Shown piece after piece: positions 15,239-23,296 of a stretch of DNA of 44,302 nt (positions are counted from its first letter, which is position 1; each line of letters opens with the position of its first letter). A program made the translations under genes and the position numbers. The DNA is from Lichenibacterium minor (GTDB taxonomy: Bacteria > Pseudomonadota > Alphaproteobacteria > Rhizobiales > Beijerinckiaceae), in assembly GCF_004137685.1 (NCBI RefSeq), contig NZ_QYBB01000037.1:1-44302 (forward strand), written 5' to 3'. The notes under the pieces are model-generated. The model was not told the origin of the DNA. It did no database searches and saw only the letters and a list, made by a program, of their open reading frames with translations.

Positions 15239-16220
15239 CCCCGTCGCCGAGCCGCTCCTGCGCGTCGAGAACCTTTGCGTGTCGTTCCGGTCCGAGCGCG
15301 GGATGCTGCGCGCCGTCGAAAACCTGTCCTTCGCGCTGCAGCCGGGCGAAATCCTGTCGGTTGTGGGCGAATCGGGCTCCGGCAAGTCGCTGACGAGCCT
15401 CGCCGTGATGGGCCTCATCGACGACCCGAACGCGGTGCTGACGGGCTCGATCCGCTACAAGGGGCGCGAGCTGATGGGGCTGTCGCGGCGCGCGCTGCGC
15501 GAGGTGCGCGGCGCCGAGATCGCCATGATCTTCCAGGACCCGATGAGCGCCATGACGCCGGTCTACACGATCGGCTGGCAGATCGCCGAGCAGGTGCGCG
15601 CCCATTCGGGGCTGACGAAGCGCCAGGCGCGGGCGCGGGCCGTCGAGCTGCTGGGCGAGATGGGCATGCCGAACCCGGAGCTGCAGGTGGACCGCTTCCC
15701 CCACCAGCTTTCGGGCGGCATGCGCCAGCGCGCCATGATCGCCATGGCGCTCAGCTGCAACCCGTCGCTGCTGATCGCCGACGAGCCCACGACGGCGCTC
15801 GACGTCACCGTGCAGGCGCAGATCCTGCGGCTCCTGGAGCAGCTGCGCCGCCACCACGGTTCGTCCATCGTCTTCATCACCCATGACATGGGCGTCGTGG
15901 CCGAGATCGCCGACCGGGTCATGGTGATGTACGCCGGCAAGGTCGTGGAGCGCGGCCCGAAGCCGGACGTGTTCGCACGGCCCGCCCACCCCTACACGGT
16001 CGGGCTGCTCGACTCGATCCCCCCCATGGCGGGGGAGAAGCCGCACCGCCTGCCCGCGATCCCCGGCGCGCCGCCGTCCATCGCGAGCCGGCCGACCGGC
16101 TGCCCCTTCGGCCCGCGCTGCGCCCACCACCACGACGCGTGCCGGATCGACCCTCCGCTCTTCGCGCTGGGCCGCCAGGACGTCAGCTGCCACCTCGTGC
16201 CCGAAGGCGCCGCCGCTTGA
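15231..16220 (+). CDS. Peptide-type ABC transporter ATPase, DppD/OppD class
   Basis: 329 aa, GTG start. Walker A GESGSGKS near residue 45, Q-loop MIFQDPMSAMTPVYTIG, signature LSGGMRQRAMIAMAL, Walker B LLIADEPTTALD and H-loop VFITHDMGV are all present. The C-terminal CPFGPRCAHHHDAC region is the cysteine-rich oligopeptide-transporter domain, which in some relatives binds an Fe-S cluster. It pairs with the DppF-type ATPase encoded next, whose start overlaps this stop. Confidence 0.93.
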   Translation: MPDPVAEPLLRVENLCVSFRSERGMLRAVENLSFALQPGEILSVVGESGSGKSLTSLAVMGLIDDPNAVLTGSIRYKGRELMGLSRRALREVRGAEIAMIFQDPMSAMTPVYTIGWQIAEQVRAHSGLTKRQARARAVELLGEMGMPNPELQVDRFPHQLSGGMRQRAMIAMALSCNPSLLIADEPTTALDVTVQAQILRLLEQLRRHHGSSIVFITHDMGVVAEIADRVMVMYAGKVVERGPKPDVFARPAHPYTVGLLDSIPPMAGEKPHRLPAIPGAPPSIASRPTGCPFGPRCAHHHDACRIDPPLFALGRQDVSCHLVPEGAAA

Positions 16221-17203
16221 CCGCCCTGCTCGAAGCCGAGAACCTGTCGAAGCACTTCACCCTCGGGGGGCGCTTCACGGCCGGCGGGCCGCAACTGCTG
16301 CGGGCGGTCGACGGCGTGTCGCTCAAGGTCGAGCGCGGCGAAACGCTGGGGCTCGTCGGCGAATCGGGCTGCGGCAAGTCCACGCTCGGCCGCTGCCTCG
16401 TGCGCCTCTACGAGGTCGATGGCGGCACGGTGCGGTTCGAGGGACGCGACATCACGCGGCTCGGCACGGGGGCGCTCCGGCCGCTGCGGCCGCGGATGCA
16501 GATGGTGTTCCAGGACCCGTCCTCGTCGCTGAACCCACGCCGCCGCGTCGCCGACCTCATCGCCGAACCGTTGCGGGTCCACCGAGGCGCCGACGGCCGC
16601 GCGCGGGGCCGGGGCGAGATCCGCGAGCGCCTGCACGAGCTGATGGACATCGTCGGCCTGTCGCGCGAACACCTGGAGCGCTTCCCGCACGAGTTCTCGG
16701 GCGGCCAGCGTCAGCGCATCGGCATCGCGCGCGCCCTGGCGCTGGAGCCGGCGCTGATCGTCGCCGACGAATCGGTGTCCGCGCTCGACGTGTCGGTGCA
16801 GGCGCAGATCATCAACCTGTTCATGGACCTGCAGGACCGGTTGGGCATCACCTACCTGTTCATCGCCCACGACCTTTCCGTGGTGCGGCAGATCTCGACG
16901 CGCACCGCGGTCATGTACCTCGGCTCGGTCGTCGAGACGGGCGACACCGAGGTGCTGTTCCGCAGGCCGGCGCATCCCTACACCGAGGCGCTGCTGTCCG
17001 CCGTGCCGGTGGCCCATGCCGGGGAAGCGCGGCGGGAGCGCATCGTGCTCAAGGGCGACGTGCCGAGCCCGCTCCGCCCGCCGCCCGGCTGCCGTTTCCA
17101 CACGCGCTGCCCCAAGATGCAGGAGCGCTGCCGGACCGAACCGCCGGCCCTGCGCGACGTCGGCGACGGCCGCGTCGCCGCCTGCCACTACCCGAACGGG
17201 TGA
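16217..17203 (+). CDS. Peptide-type ABC transporter ATPase, DppF/OppF class
   Basis: 328 aa, started at the TTG at 16217, which overlaps the previous TGA; the longer frame would run into the upstream gene. Walker A GESGCGKST, Q-loop MVFQDPSSSLNPRRRV, signature FSGGQRQRIGIARAL, Walker B LIVADESVSALD and H-loop LFIAHDLSVV are present. Note S in place of P after the Walker B glutamate (DES), common in DppF. The C-terminal CRFHTRCPKMQERC segment is the cysteine-rich end domain. Last gene of the operon; a large hairpin follows at 17205. Confidence 0.93.
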   Translation: MTALLEAENLSKHFTLGGRFTAGGPQLLRAVDGVSLKVERGETLGLVGESGCGKSTLGRCLVRLYEVDGGTVRFEGRDITRLGTGALRPLRPRMQMVFQDPSSSLNPRRRVADLIAEPLRVHRGADGRARGRGEIRERLHELMDIVGLSREHLERFPHEFSGGQRQRIGIARALALEPALIVADESVSALDVSVQAQIINLFMDLQDRLGITYLFIAHDLSVVRQISTRTAVMYLGSVVETGDTEVLFRRPAHPYTEALLSAVPVAHAGEARRERIVLKGDVPSPLRPPPGCRFHTRCPKMQERCRTEPPALRDVGDGRVAACHYPNG

Positions 17204-17204
17204 G

Positions 17205-17239
17205 GCCGGGCCGTCCGGTGCGATCCGCGGCGGCCCGGC
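17205..17239. terminator. Hairpin between convergent genes
   Basis: GCCGGGCCG (17205-17213) and CGGCCCGGC (17231-17239) form a 9-bp perfect stem with a 17-base loop, in the 85-base gap between the peptide-transporter operon and the converging ybhB-like gene. There is no U-run, so termination may depend on other factors. The position suits a two-way terminator. Confidence 0.5.
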
Positions 17240-17288
17240 GCGCGAGGCGGGCGTCTCGCGAGCGCCGTGCGGGCCGGTGGATCGGGGC

Positions 17289-17684
17289 TCACTTCGGGTA
17301 GTTCCCCGCCGCCTCCGTCATGTCGAGATCGCCCCCCTTCGCGTCGAGCGCGTGGATGGTCCAGATGTAGTGGTGGCTCGCGCCCTTCGGCGGGCACGGC
17401 CCGGTGTAGGACACGGCGCCCCTCGGCACAGCGCCGCGGCCGGCGTAGGGGACGGTCGAGCCGCTTTCCCGGGCGTCCGGGGCGTCGCGGTCGCGCATCG
17501 CCAGGCTGAGCGAGGCGGTTCCGCGCGGCACGCCCTTCAGCGCGAAGGCGGGCGACACGGCCGCACAGGCCGGGATGCCGCGCCAGGAAAAGCGGGCCGA
17601 GAAGGCCGCGGCGGGCGCCGTCGCCGCCAGGAGGGCCGCGACCGTCAGGGTGGACACGACACCGCGGGGCATGCGGGAGCTCAC
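17289..17684 (-). CDS. YbhB/YbcL (PEBP, Raf-kinase-inhibitor-like) exported protein
   Basis: 131 aa from the GTG at 17684 (overlapping the TGA of the MFS gene, with GAGGT upstream) or 127 aa from the ATG at 17672. A signal peptide is present (VAALLAATAPAAAF). The PEBP fold is indicated by SPAFALKGVPRGTASLSLAMRDRDAP, YTGPCPPKGASHHYIWTIHALD and the C-terminal motif. PEBP proteins bind small anionic ligands; no role is established for bacterial YbhB-like proteins. It is shorter than typical YbhB (about 155-180 aa) and closes a minus-strand run with two MFS genes and a ModA-like gene. Confidence 0.75.
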   Translation of the reverse strand: MSSRMPRGVVSTLTVAALLAATAPAAAFSARFSWRGIPACAAVSPAFALKGVPRGTASLSLAMRDRDAPDARESGSTVPYAGRGAVPRGAVSYTGPCPPKGASHHYIWTIHALDAKGGDLDMTEAAGNYPK

Positions 17685-19003
17685 GTCGCGGACCTCGCCG
17701 GGGTCGCCGAGCGCGGCAGGAGCAGGATCAGCGCCGAGCCGATCACCGCCGACACCGCCAGCGCGTAAAGGCTGGCCGACGGGGCCCCGAACGTCGACTC
17801 CGCCCAAACGCGCAGGTTCGGGGCCAGGAAGCCGCCCAGGTTGCCGACGGAGTTGATCGCCGCGATGCCGCCCGCGGCGGCGACGCCGCCGAGGTAGTTG
17901 GTCGGGAAGGTCCAGAAGATGGGCTGGGCCGATGCGATGCCCGCCGTGGTGATGCACAGCGCCGCCACCGCCCAGAACGGCGGCGCCGAGACGGCGATCA
18001 CCAGCCCCACCGCGATGGCGAGGACCGACAGGGCGCCGAAGCCGCGTTCCCGGCCCGACGTCACCGCCCAGTGCGGCCACACCGCCATGGCGAGCAGCGC
18101 CACCGCCCACGGAATCGCCGACACGAAGCCGACGAGCGGCCCGACCTTGACGCCGAGCAGCGCCGACACCTGCGTGGGCAGGTAGAAGGCCACGCCGTAG
18201 CTGCCGACCTGGATCAGGAAATAGATCAGCACGAAATGGAGCATGCGGGGATCGGTGAAGGCGGCCTTGAGCGAGGCGGGTCCATGGCCGACCTTGGTGG
18301 TCTCCTCGTGAGCGATCTGGCGCGCCACGGCGGCACGCTCGCCCGCGCCCAGCCACGCCGCCTGCTCGGGCCGGTCCGTCAGCACGAAGAACGCGAACAC
18401 GCCGACCGCCGAGGCGCACAGGCCCTCGACGAGGTACATCCATTGCCAGCCGTGCAGGCCCAGCGAACCGTCGAGCGCCAGGAGCAGGCCGCTCACCGGG
18501 CTGCCGAACATCAGCGACAGCGGGTAGCCGAAGTAAAACATGCCGAGGATGCGGCCGCGCTCGGCGCGCGGGAACCAGTAGGTCACGAACAGGATGACGC
18601 CGGGGAAGAAGCCCGCTTCCGCCATGCCGAGCAGCACCCGCAGGACGTAGAACGACAGCTCGCCTTGGGCGAACATCATGGCGGCGGCCACGATGCCCCA
18701 GGTGACCATGATGCGGCACAGCCAGCGGCGCGCCCCGATGCGGTGGAGGATGAGGTTCGACGGCACCTCGAGGATGGCGTAGCCGACGAAGAACAGCCCG
18801 GCGCCGAACGCGAAAGCGGCATCGCCGATCCCCGTGTCCGCCTGGAACGCCTGCTTGGCGAACCCGACGTTGGAGCGGTCGAGGAAGGCCATCGTGTACA
18901 TCAGGATCAGGAAGGGCACGAGCCGCCCCCGCGCCTTGCGCACGGCGGCCGCGAGATCGCCGCCGCCGCCGATCCGCGCCGCATCTCCCGTGAGGGCCGT
19001 CAT
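17681..19003 (-). CDS. MFS transporter, ACS (anion:cation symporter) family, copy 1
   Basis: 440 aa with 12 membrane helices. The N-terminal LVPFLILMYTMAFLDRSNVGFAK and the loop FFVGYAILEVPSNLILHRIGAR are signatures of the ACS family (phthalate/tartrate/glucarate permease type), as is GMAEAGFFPGVILFVTYWFP. Substrates in this family are organic anions; the specific one is not readable. By eye it is closely similar over its whole length to the gene at 19089-20387, so the two are tandem paralogues on the same strand, separated by 85 bases. Confidence 0.88.
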   Translation of the reverse strand: MTALTGDAARIGGGGDLAAAVRKARGRLVPFLILMYTMAFLDRSNVGFAKQAFQADTGIGDAAFAFGAGLFFVGYAILEVPSNLILHRIGARRWLCRIMVTWGIVAAAMMFAQGELSFYVLRVLLGMAEAGFFPGVILFVTYWFPRAERGRILGMFYFGYPLSLMFGSPVSGLLLALDGSLGLHGWQWMYLVEGLCASAVGVFAFFVLTDRPEQAAWLGAGERAAVARQIAHEETTKVGHGPASLKAAFTDPRMLHFVLIYFLIQVGSYGVAFYLPTQVSALLGVKVGPLVGFVSAIPWAVALLAMAVWPHWAVTSGRERGFGALSVLAIAVGLVIAVSAPPFWAVAALCITTAGIASAQPIFWTFPTNYLGGVAAAGGIAAINSVGNLGGFLAPNLRVWAESTFGAPSASLYALAVSAVIGSALILLLPRSATPARSAT

Positions 19004-19088
19004 GCCGTGTCTCCCCGATGCCGGCCGCCGTGTCGCGGCCTTCGCGCCGGGAGGTTAGGCCGCGGGGGCACCCGGGATCAAGCCACGG

Positions 19089-20387
19089 TCAGCGCGCCTC
19101 GGTTTGCCGCGCCCGCGGCACCAGCAGCACCAGCCCGGACGCCAGCGCCGCGGCGGCCGCGAGGGCGTAGAAGCCCGCCGCCGGCGTGCCGAAGGTCTGC
19201 TCGGCGAGCACGCGCAGGTTCGGCGCCACGAAGCCGCCGAGGTTTCCCACCGACGAGATCAGCGCGATGCCGCCCGCCGCCGCGGCGCCGCCGAGCCGCG
19301 TCGTGGGGAAGGTCCATACGATGGGCTGCGCGGCGGTGATCCCCGCCGCCGTGGCGCTCAGCGCGACGATGGCGAGCGCCGACGGGGCCGTCGCCGCGAC
19401 GGCGAGCCCGACAGCCGCCACGGCGAGCAGCACCGCCACGGTCTGCTTTTCGCGCCCGCTGCGCACCGCGCGGTCGGGCAGCAGCGCCATGGCGACGAGC
19501 GCCACCCCCCAGGGCCCCGCCGACACCAGCCCCACTTCGGGGCCGACCTTGACGTCGAGCAGCGTGGCGATGGTGGTCGGCAGCGAGAAGGCCAAGCCGT
19601 AGGAGCCGACCTGGATCAGCGTGTAGAGCGCGACGAGCAGCAGCATGACGGGATCGGTGAAGGCGCGGCCCAGCGACACGTCGCCGGCTTCCGCCTTGCC
19701 CCGCTCCTCGGCGGCGATCTCGTCCGACAGCGCGCGCTTGGCGTCGTCGTCGAGCCACGGCGCGTCCGCCGGCCCGTCGACCAGCACGAACCAGGCGGCG
19801 ACGCCGACCATGGAGGCCAGCGCGCCCTCGGCGAGGAAGAGCCATTGCCAGCCGTGCAGGCCGAGCGCCCCGTCGAGCGACAGCAGCGCGCCGCCGAGCG
19901 GGTTGCCGAGCACCAGGGCGAGCGGCAGGCCGAAGTAGAAATAACCGAGGACGCGCCCCCGCTCCCGGCGGGGAAACCAGGAGCCGAGGTACAGGATCAC
20001 GCCCGGGAAGAAGCCCGCCTCGGCGACGCCGAGCAGGAACCGCACGGACCAGAAGGACCGGTCGCCCTGGGCGAAGACCGTGGCGGCCGCCACGATGCCC
20101 CAACTCACCATGATGCGGGCGAGCCAAGCCCGCGCGCCGACGCGCCGCAGGATCAGGTTCGACGGCACTTCGAGGATCGCGTAGCCGACGAAGAACAGCC
20201 CTGCCCCGAAGGCGAAGCCGGCGTCGCTGACCCCCGTGTCGGCGCGGAACGCCTGCTCGGCCAAGCCGATGTTAGTGCGGTCGAGGTAGGCGAGGGTGAA
20301 CATGAGCACGAGGAACGGCACGAGGCGCGCTCGTGCCGTGCCGACCGCGCGGGCGAGCCCGGCGTCGCGCGTTCCCGTCGATGTCAT
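19089..20387 (-). CDS. MFS transporter, ACS family, copy 2
   Basis: 432 aa, tandem paralogue of the downstream MFS gene: LVPFLVLMFTLAYLDRTNIGLAEQ, FFVGYAILEVPSNLILRRVGAR and GVAEAGFFPGVILYLGSWFP line up without gaps. The best start is the ATG at 20387; the ribosome binding site before it is weak. The loop between helices 6 and 7 and helices 7-8 differ most from copy 1, which would fit divergence in substrate. An orphan ModA-like binding protein gene lies 89 bases upstream on the same strand. Confidence 0.87.
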   Translation of the reverse strand: MTSTGTRDAGLARAVGTARARLVPFLVLMFTLAYLDRTNIGLAEQAFRADTGVSDAGFAFGAGLFFVGYAILEVPSNLILRRVGARAWLARIMVSWGIVAAATVFAQGDRSFWSVRFLLGVAEAGFFPGVILYLGSWFPRRERGRVLGYFYFGLPLALVLGNPLGGALLSLDGALGLHGWQWLFLAEGALASMVGVAAWFVLVDGPADAPWLDDDAKRALSDEIAAEERGKAEAGDVSLGRAFTDPVMLLLVALYTLIQVGSYGLAFSLPTTIATLLDVKVGPEVGLVSAGPWGVALVAMALLPDRAVRSGREKQTVAVLLAVAAVGLAVAATAPSALAIVALSATAAGITAAQPIVWTFPTTRLGGAAAAGGIALISSVGNLGGFVAPNLRVLAEQTFGTPAAGFYALAAAAALASGLVLLVPRARQTEAR

Positions 20388-20476
20388 GCCGAACCCGATC
20401 CCCGCGCCACGATCCGCCCGACTATGGCGAGCCCCCGCCCCGGCGCGCAAGCGCGCCCGCGTCGCGGGGGCATGGG

Positions 20477-21247
20477 TCAGGGTTTGGCGGGGTCGAGCCC
20501 CGTCCGCTCCATCACGGGCGCCGCGGCGGGCGACGCCATGAAGGCGATGAGGGCGCGGCCGGCCTCGGGGTGCCGCGCCTTGGCGGAGATGCCCGCGGAG
20601 AAGACGGTGTTCTTCTGGACCTCGGCCGGGAGGCGGCCCGCGAAGGTGATGCCCGGGACCGGCAGGATCTCGGCGACCTGCTGGAACCCGAGTTCAGCTT
20701 CGCCCCTGGCCACGATCTCGGCCACCGGGGTCGCCGGGATCATGCGCGCCCGGCCCTTCATCTCGGCCGCGATGCCGAGGCGCGTGAACAGCTCGTTTTC
20801 GATGTAGACGCCGCTCGCGCTGTCCGAATAGGCGACCGACTTGGCGGCGAGCAGCGCGGCCCTGAGCTTGTCGACGGTGGAAATGTCCGGCACCGGCGCA
20901 CCCGCCTTCACCGCCATGCCGATGGGCGACAGCGCGAGGTCCACCTTCGAGCCCGGCACCGCCGCCCCGTCCCGGACGAGGCCGTCGAGGGCCGAACCCA
21001 CCATGATCAGCACGTCGTCGGGCTCGCCGCGGGCGAGGCGCTGCGGGATCGCGTCCGGCGTCGTGCCCATGGACGGTCCGGGGCGCGTCGTGACGCGGTC
21101 GCCGCTCGCCGCCTCGAAGGCCGGCAGCAGCGCCCCGTAGGTCGATTTGAAGCCGCCGGAGATCATGACGTCGACGTCCTCGGCGCGGGCCGCCGCTGGA
21201 ACGAGGACGAGCGCGGCGAGCGCGACGGCGCGGAACGTGTGGGGCAT
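20477..21247 (-). CDS. Orphan periplasmic substrate-binding protein, ModA-like
   Basis: 256 aa with a signal peptide (MPHTFRAVALAALVLVPAAA, cleavage after ARA). The mature protein begins EDVDVMISGGFKSTYGALLPAFEAASG, the ModA-like family pattern for tetrahedral oxyanion binding proteins, and continues with DVLIMVGSALDGLV, GPSMGTTP and YSDSASGVYIENELF. No permease or ATPase gene is adjacent; two MFS transporter genes follow instead. It may bind molybdate, tungstate or another small anion, or serve a sensory role. The ATG at 21247 is followed by a good signal peptide, but no strong ribosome binding site is seen. Confidence 0.78.
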   Translation of the reverse strand: MPHTFRAVALAALVLVPAAARAEDVDVMISGGFKSTYGALLPAFEAASGDRVTTRPGPSMGTTPDAIPQRLARGEPDDVLIMVGSALDGLVRDGAAVPGSKVDLALSPIGMAVKAGAPVPDISTVDKLRAALLAAKSVAYSDSASGVYIENELFTRLGIAAEMKGRARMIPATPVAEIVARGEAELGFQQVAEILPVPGITFAGRLPAEVQKNTVFSAGISAKARHPEAGRALIAFMASPAAAPVMERTGLDPAKP

Positions 21248-21346
21248 GCGGACCACCTCCCAGGATTTCGGCGAGATGTCCCACATCCGGCCCGCGACCG
21301 GAAGGGCAGGTTCCCCGCACCCGTCGCGCCGTCGGTGGCGGGACCG

Positions 21347-21811
21347 CTACCGCCCCGACCGCAGAAAGGCTTCGAAGGCGTCGAGCGTCGCGTCGGACAC
21401 GTGGTGTTCGATGCCTTCCGCGTCCGTTTCGGCGGCGTCGGGCGGCACGCCCACGGCGAGCAGCAGCTTCACCACCGCGCGGTGGCGGGCCCGGCAGCGC
21501 TCCGCCATCGCCTGCCCGGCCTCCGTCAGGAAGATGCCGCGATAGGGCTTGGAGGTCGCGAGCCCTTCGCGCTTCAGCCGCGCGATGGCCTTGTTGGCGG
21601 TGGGATGCGTGACGCCCAGGGCCCGGGCGATGTCGGTCGTGCGCGCCTCCCCCCGCCCTGCCTGGAGGTCGGCGATCAGCTCCGTGTAGTCCTCCAGCAC
21701 CGCGGAGGACCGGGCCGAACGCGCCTTGCCGAAACGCTGCGCGGCGTCGTCCCGCCCTTCGCCCGCCGGCCGGACCTCCTCGTCCATCTGCTGTCGCCCC
21801 GCGTTGGCCAT
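21347..21811 (-). CDS. mntR: Manganese-responsive transcriptional regulator MntR
   Basis: 154 aa from the ATG at 21811, the same length class as enterobacterial MntR (about 155); a TTG at 21850 would add 13 residues. DtxR/MntR features: the winged helix TTDIARALGVTHPTANKAIARLKREGL, then the metal-binding dimer domain with CRARHRAVVKLLLAVGVP and DAEGIEHHVSD, holding the conserved His, Glu and Glu-x-x-x-His/His ligands. It represses mntH when Mn(II) is plentiful. It is divergent from mntH around a perfect palindrome at 21869-21886, and may also regulate itself. Confidence 0.9.
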   Translation of the reverse strand: MANAGRQQMDEEVRPAGEGRDDAAQRFGKARSARSSAVLEDYTELIADLQAGRGEARTTDIARALGVTHPTANKAIARLKREGLATSKPYRGIFLTEAGQAMAERCRARHRAVVKLLLAVGVPPDAAETDAEGIEHHVSDATLDAFEAFLRSGR

Positions 21812-21859
21812 GTCGCGCCCGATGTCGGCCGTTTCGGCCACCGGCGTCAACCGAGCCGA

Positions 21860-21887
21860 TTGACGACGATGTAGCCTCGGCTACATT
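21860..21887 (+). promoter_or_regulatory. mntH promoter with MntR-type operator
   Basis: The -35 TTGACG (21860-21865) and -10 TACATT (21882-21887) are 16 bases apart. ATGTAGCCTCGGCTACAT (21869-21886) is a perfect 8-2-8 palindrome that fills the spacer and overlaps the -10, so a bound repressor would block RNA polymerase. It lies 42 bases before the mntH ATG. Sequence and position fit an MntR box. Confidence 0.82.
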
Positions 21888-21928
21888 CCGGCTCAGAGGC
21901 GAGGTCGGGACGGCATGGGGAGCATGGG

Positions 21929-23245
21929 ATGTCGGTGCGGGACACGGCGGCGGGTGCCGTGAGCGGGAAAACGGACGCGGCGATCCGCGACGTGCTGGCG
22001 GGGCGGCGGGGCGGCTTCGGCTCGGCGCTGGTGATGGCGGGGCCGGCCGTGGTGGCGTCGATCGCCTACATGGACCCCGGCAACTTCGCCACCAACATCC
22101 AGGCCGGAGCCAAGTTCGGCTACACGCTTCTGTGGGTCGTCGTGGTGGCGAACCTCGTCGCCATGCTGTTCCAGGCGCTGTCGGCCAAGCTCGGCATCGT
22201 GACGAGCACCAACCTCGCCGAGATGTGCCGCCGCCATTGGCCGGCCCGCGTCACCGTGCCGATGTGGCTCGCCAGCGAGGTCGCCGCCATGGCGACCGAC
22301 CTCGCGGAGTTCCTCGGCGGCGCCATCGGCTTGTCGCTGCTCGCCGGCATCCCGCTGCTGGCCGGCATGGCCGTGACCGCGGTCGCCACCTACGCGCTGC
22401 TGTCGCTGGAGCGGCGCGGCTATCGTTCGCTCGAGGTGGTGATCGGCGTCCTCGTCGGCGTCATCGGCCTGTCCTACCTCGCCGAGGTGCTCATCGCGCC
22501 GGTCGACTGGGCGGCGGCGGGCCTGGGCAGCGTGGTGCCGCGGATCCCCGCCGCCGAAGCGCTCACCATCGCGGTCGGCATCATCGGCGCCACCGTGATG
22601 CCCCATGCCCTGTACCTCCACTCGGGCCTCACCCAGCACCGCGCGCCGGCGCGGGACGATCGCGAGCGCGCGCTGCTCGTGCGCTTCTCCAACCGCGAGG
22701 TGCTGGCGGCGCTGACGGCGGCGGGGCTGATCAACATGGCCATGGTGGTGATGGCGGCCGCCGCCTTCCACGGAGGGCACGACGACGTGGCGGAGATCGG
22801 CACCGCCTACCGCACGCTGACGCCGCTGCTCGGGCCCGCCGCGGCCGGCATCTTCCTGGTGTCGCTGCTGGCCTCGGGCCTGTCCTCCTCGGCCGTGGGC
22901 ACGATGGCGGGCCAGATGATCATGCAGGGCTTCGTCGGCATCTCCATCCCGGTCTGGGTCCGGCGGCTGGTCACCATGGTGCCGGCCTTCGCCGTGGTGG
23001 CGATGGGGGTCGATTCCACGAGGGCGCTCGTGTTGAGCCAGGTCGTGCTGAGCTTCGTGCTGCCGCTCCCCATGGTGGCGCTGGTGCTGTTCACGCGCCG
23101 CCGCGACATCATGGGGCCCTTCGCCAACACGCGGCTGGTCGACGCCGCGGCGATGGTCGGCACCGCGGTGATCGTGGCGCTGAACGTCGTGCTGATTCTG
23201 CAGGTCGTCGGCGTCCCGATCCCCGGCCTGCCGGACGCGGGCTGA
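21929..23245 (+). CDS. mntH: Nramp-family Mn(II)/H+ symporter MntH
   Basis: 438 aa, an inner-membrane divalent metal importer. Nramp hallmarks: AYMDPGNFATNIQAG on helix 1 (Asp, Asn and the following polar residues bind the metal), ATDLAEFLGGAIGLSLL, and GATVMPHALYLHSGL on helix 6 (M-P-H metal site). SGLSSSAVGTMAGQMIM is the third conserved loop. Eleven helices can be read. The ATG at 21929 has GGGGAG 6 bases upstream. It is controlled by the adjacent MntR operator. Confidence 0.94.
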   Translation: MSVRDTAAGAVSGKTDAAIRDVLAGRRGGFGSALVMAGPAVVASIAYMDPGNFATNIQAGAKFGYTLLWVVVVANLVAMLFQALSAKLGIVTSTNLAEMCRRHWPARVTVPMWLASEVAAMATDLAEFLGGAIGLSLLAGIPLLAGMAVTAVATYALLSLERRGYRSLEVVIGVLVGVIGLSYLAEVLIAPVDWAAAGLGSVVPRIPAAEALTIAVGIIGATVMPHALYLHSGLTQHRAPARDDRERALLVRFSNREVLAALTAAGLINMAMVVMAAAAFHGGHDDVAEIGTAYRTLTPLLGPAAAGIFLVSLLASGLSSSAVGTMAGQMIMQGFVGISIPVWVRRLVTMVPAFAVVAMGVDSTRALVLSQVVLSFVLPLPMVALVLFTRRRDIMGPFANTRLVDAAAMVGTAVIVALNVVLILQVVGVPIPGLPDAG

Positions 23246-23296
23246 AGCGGATCGCGATTCACCGGAGTCGCCTGCCCGAGGCGAGGCGCGACGGCG

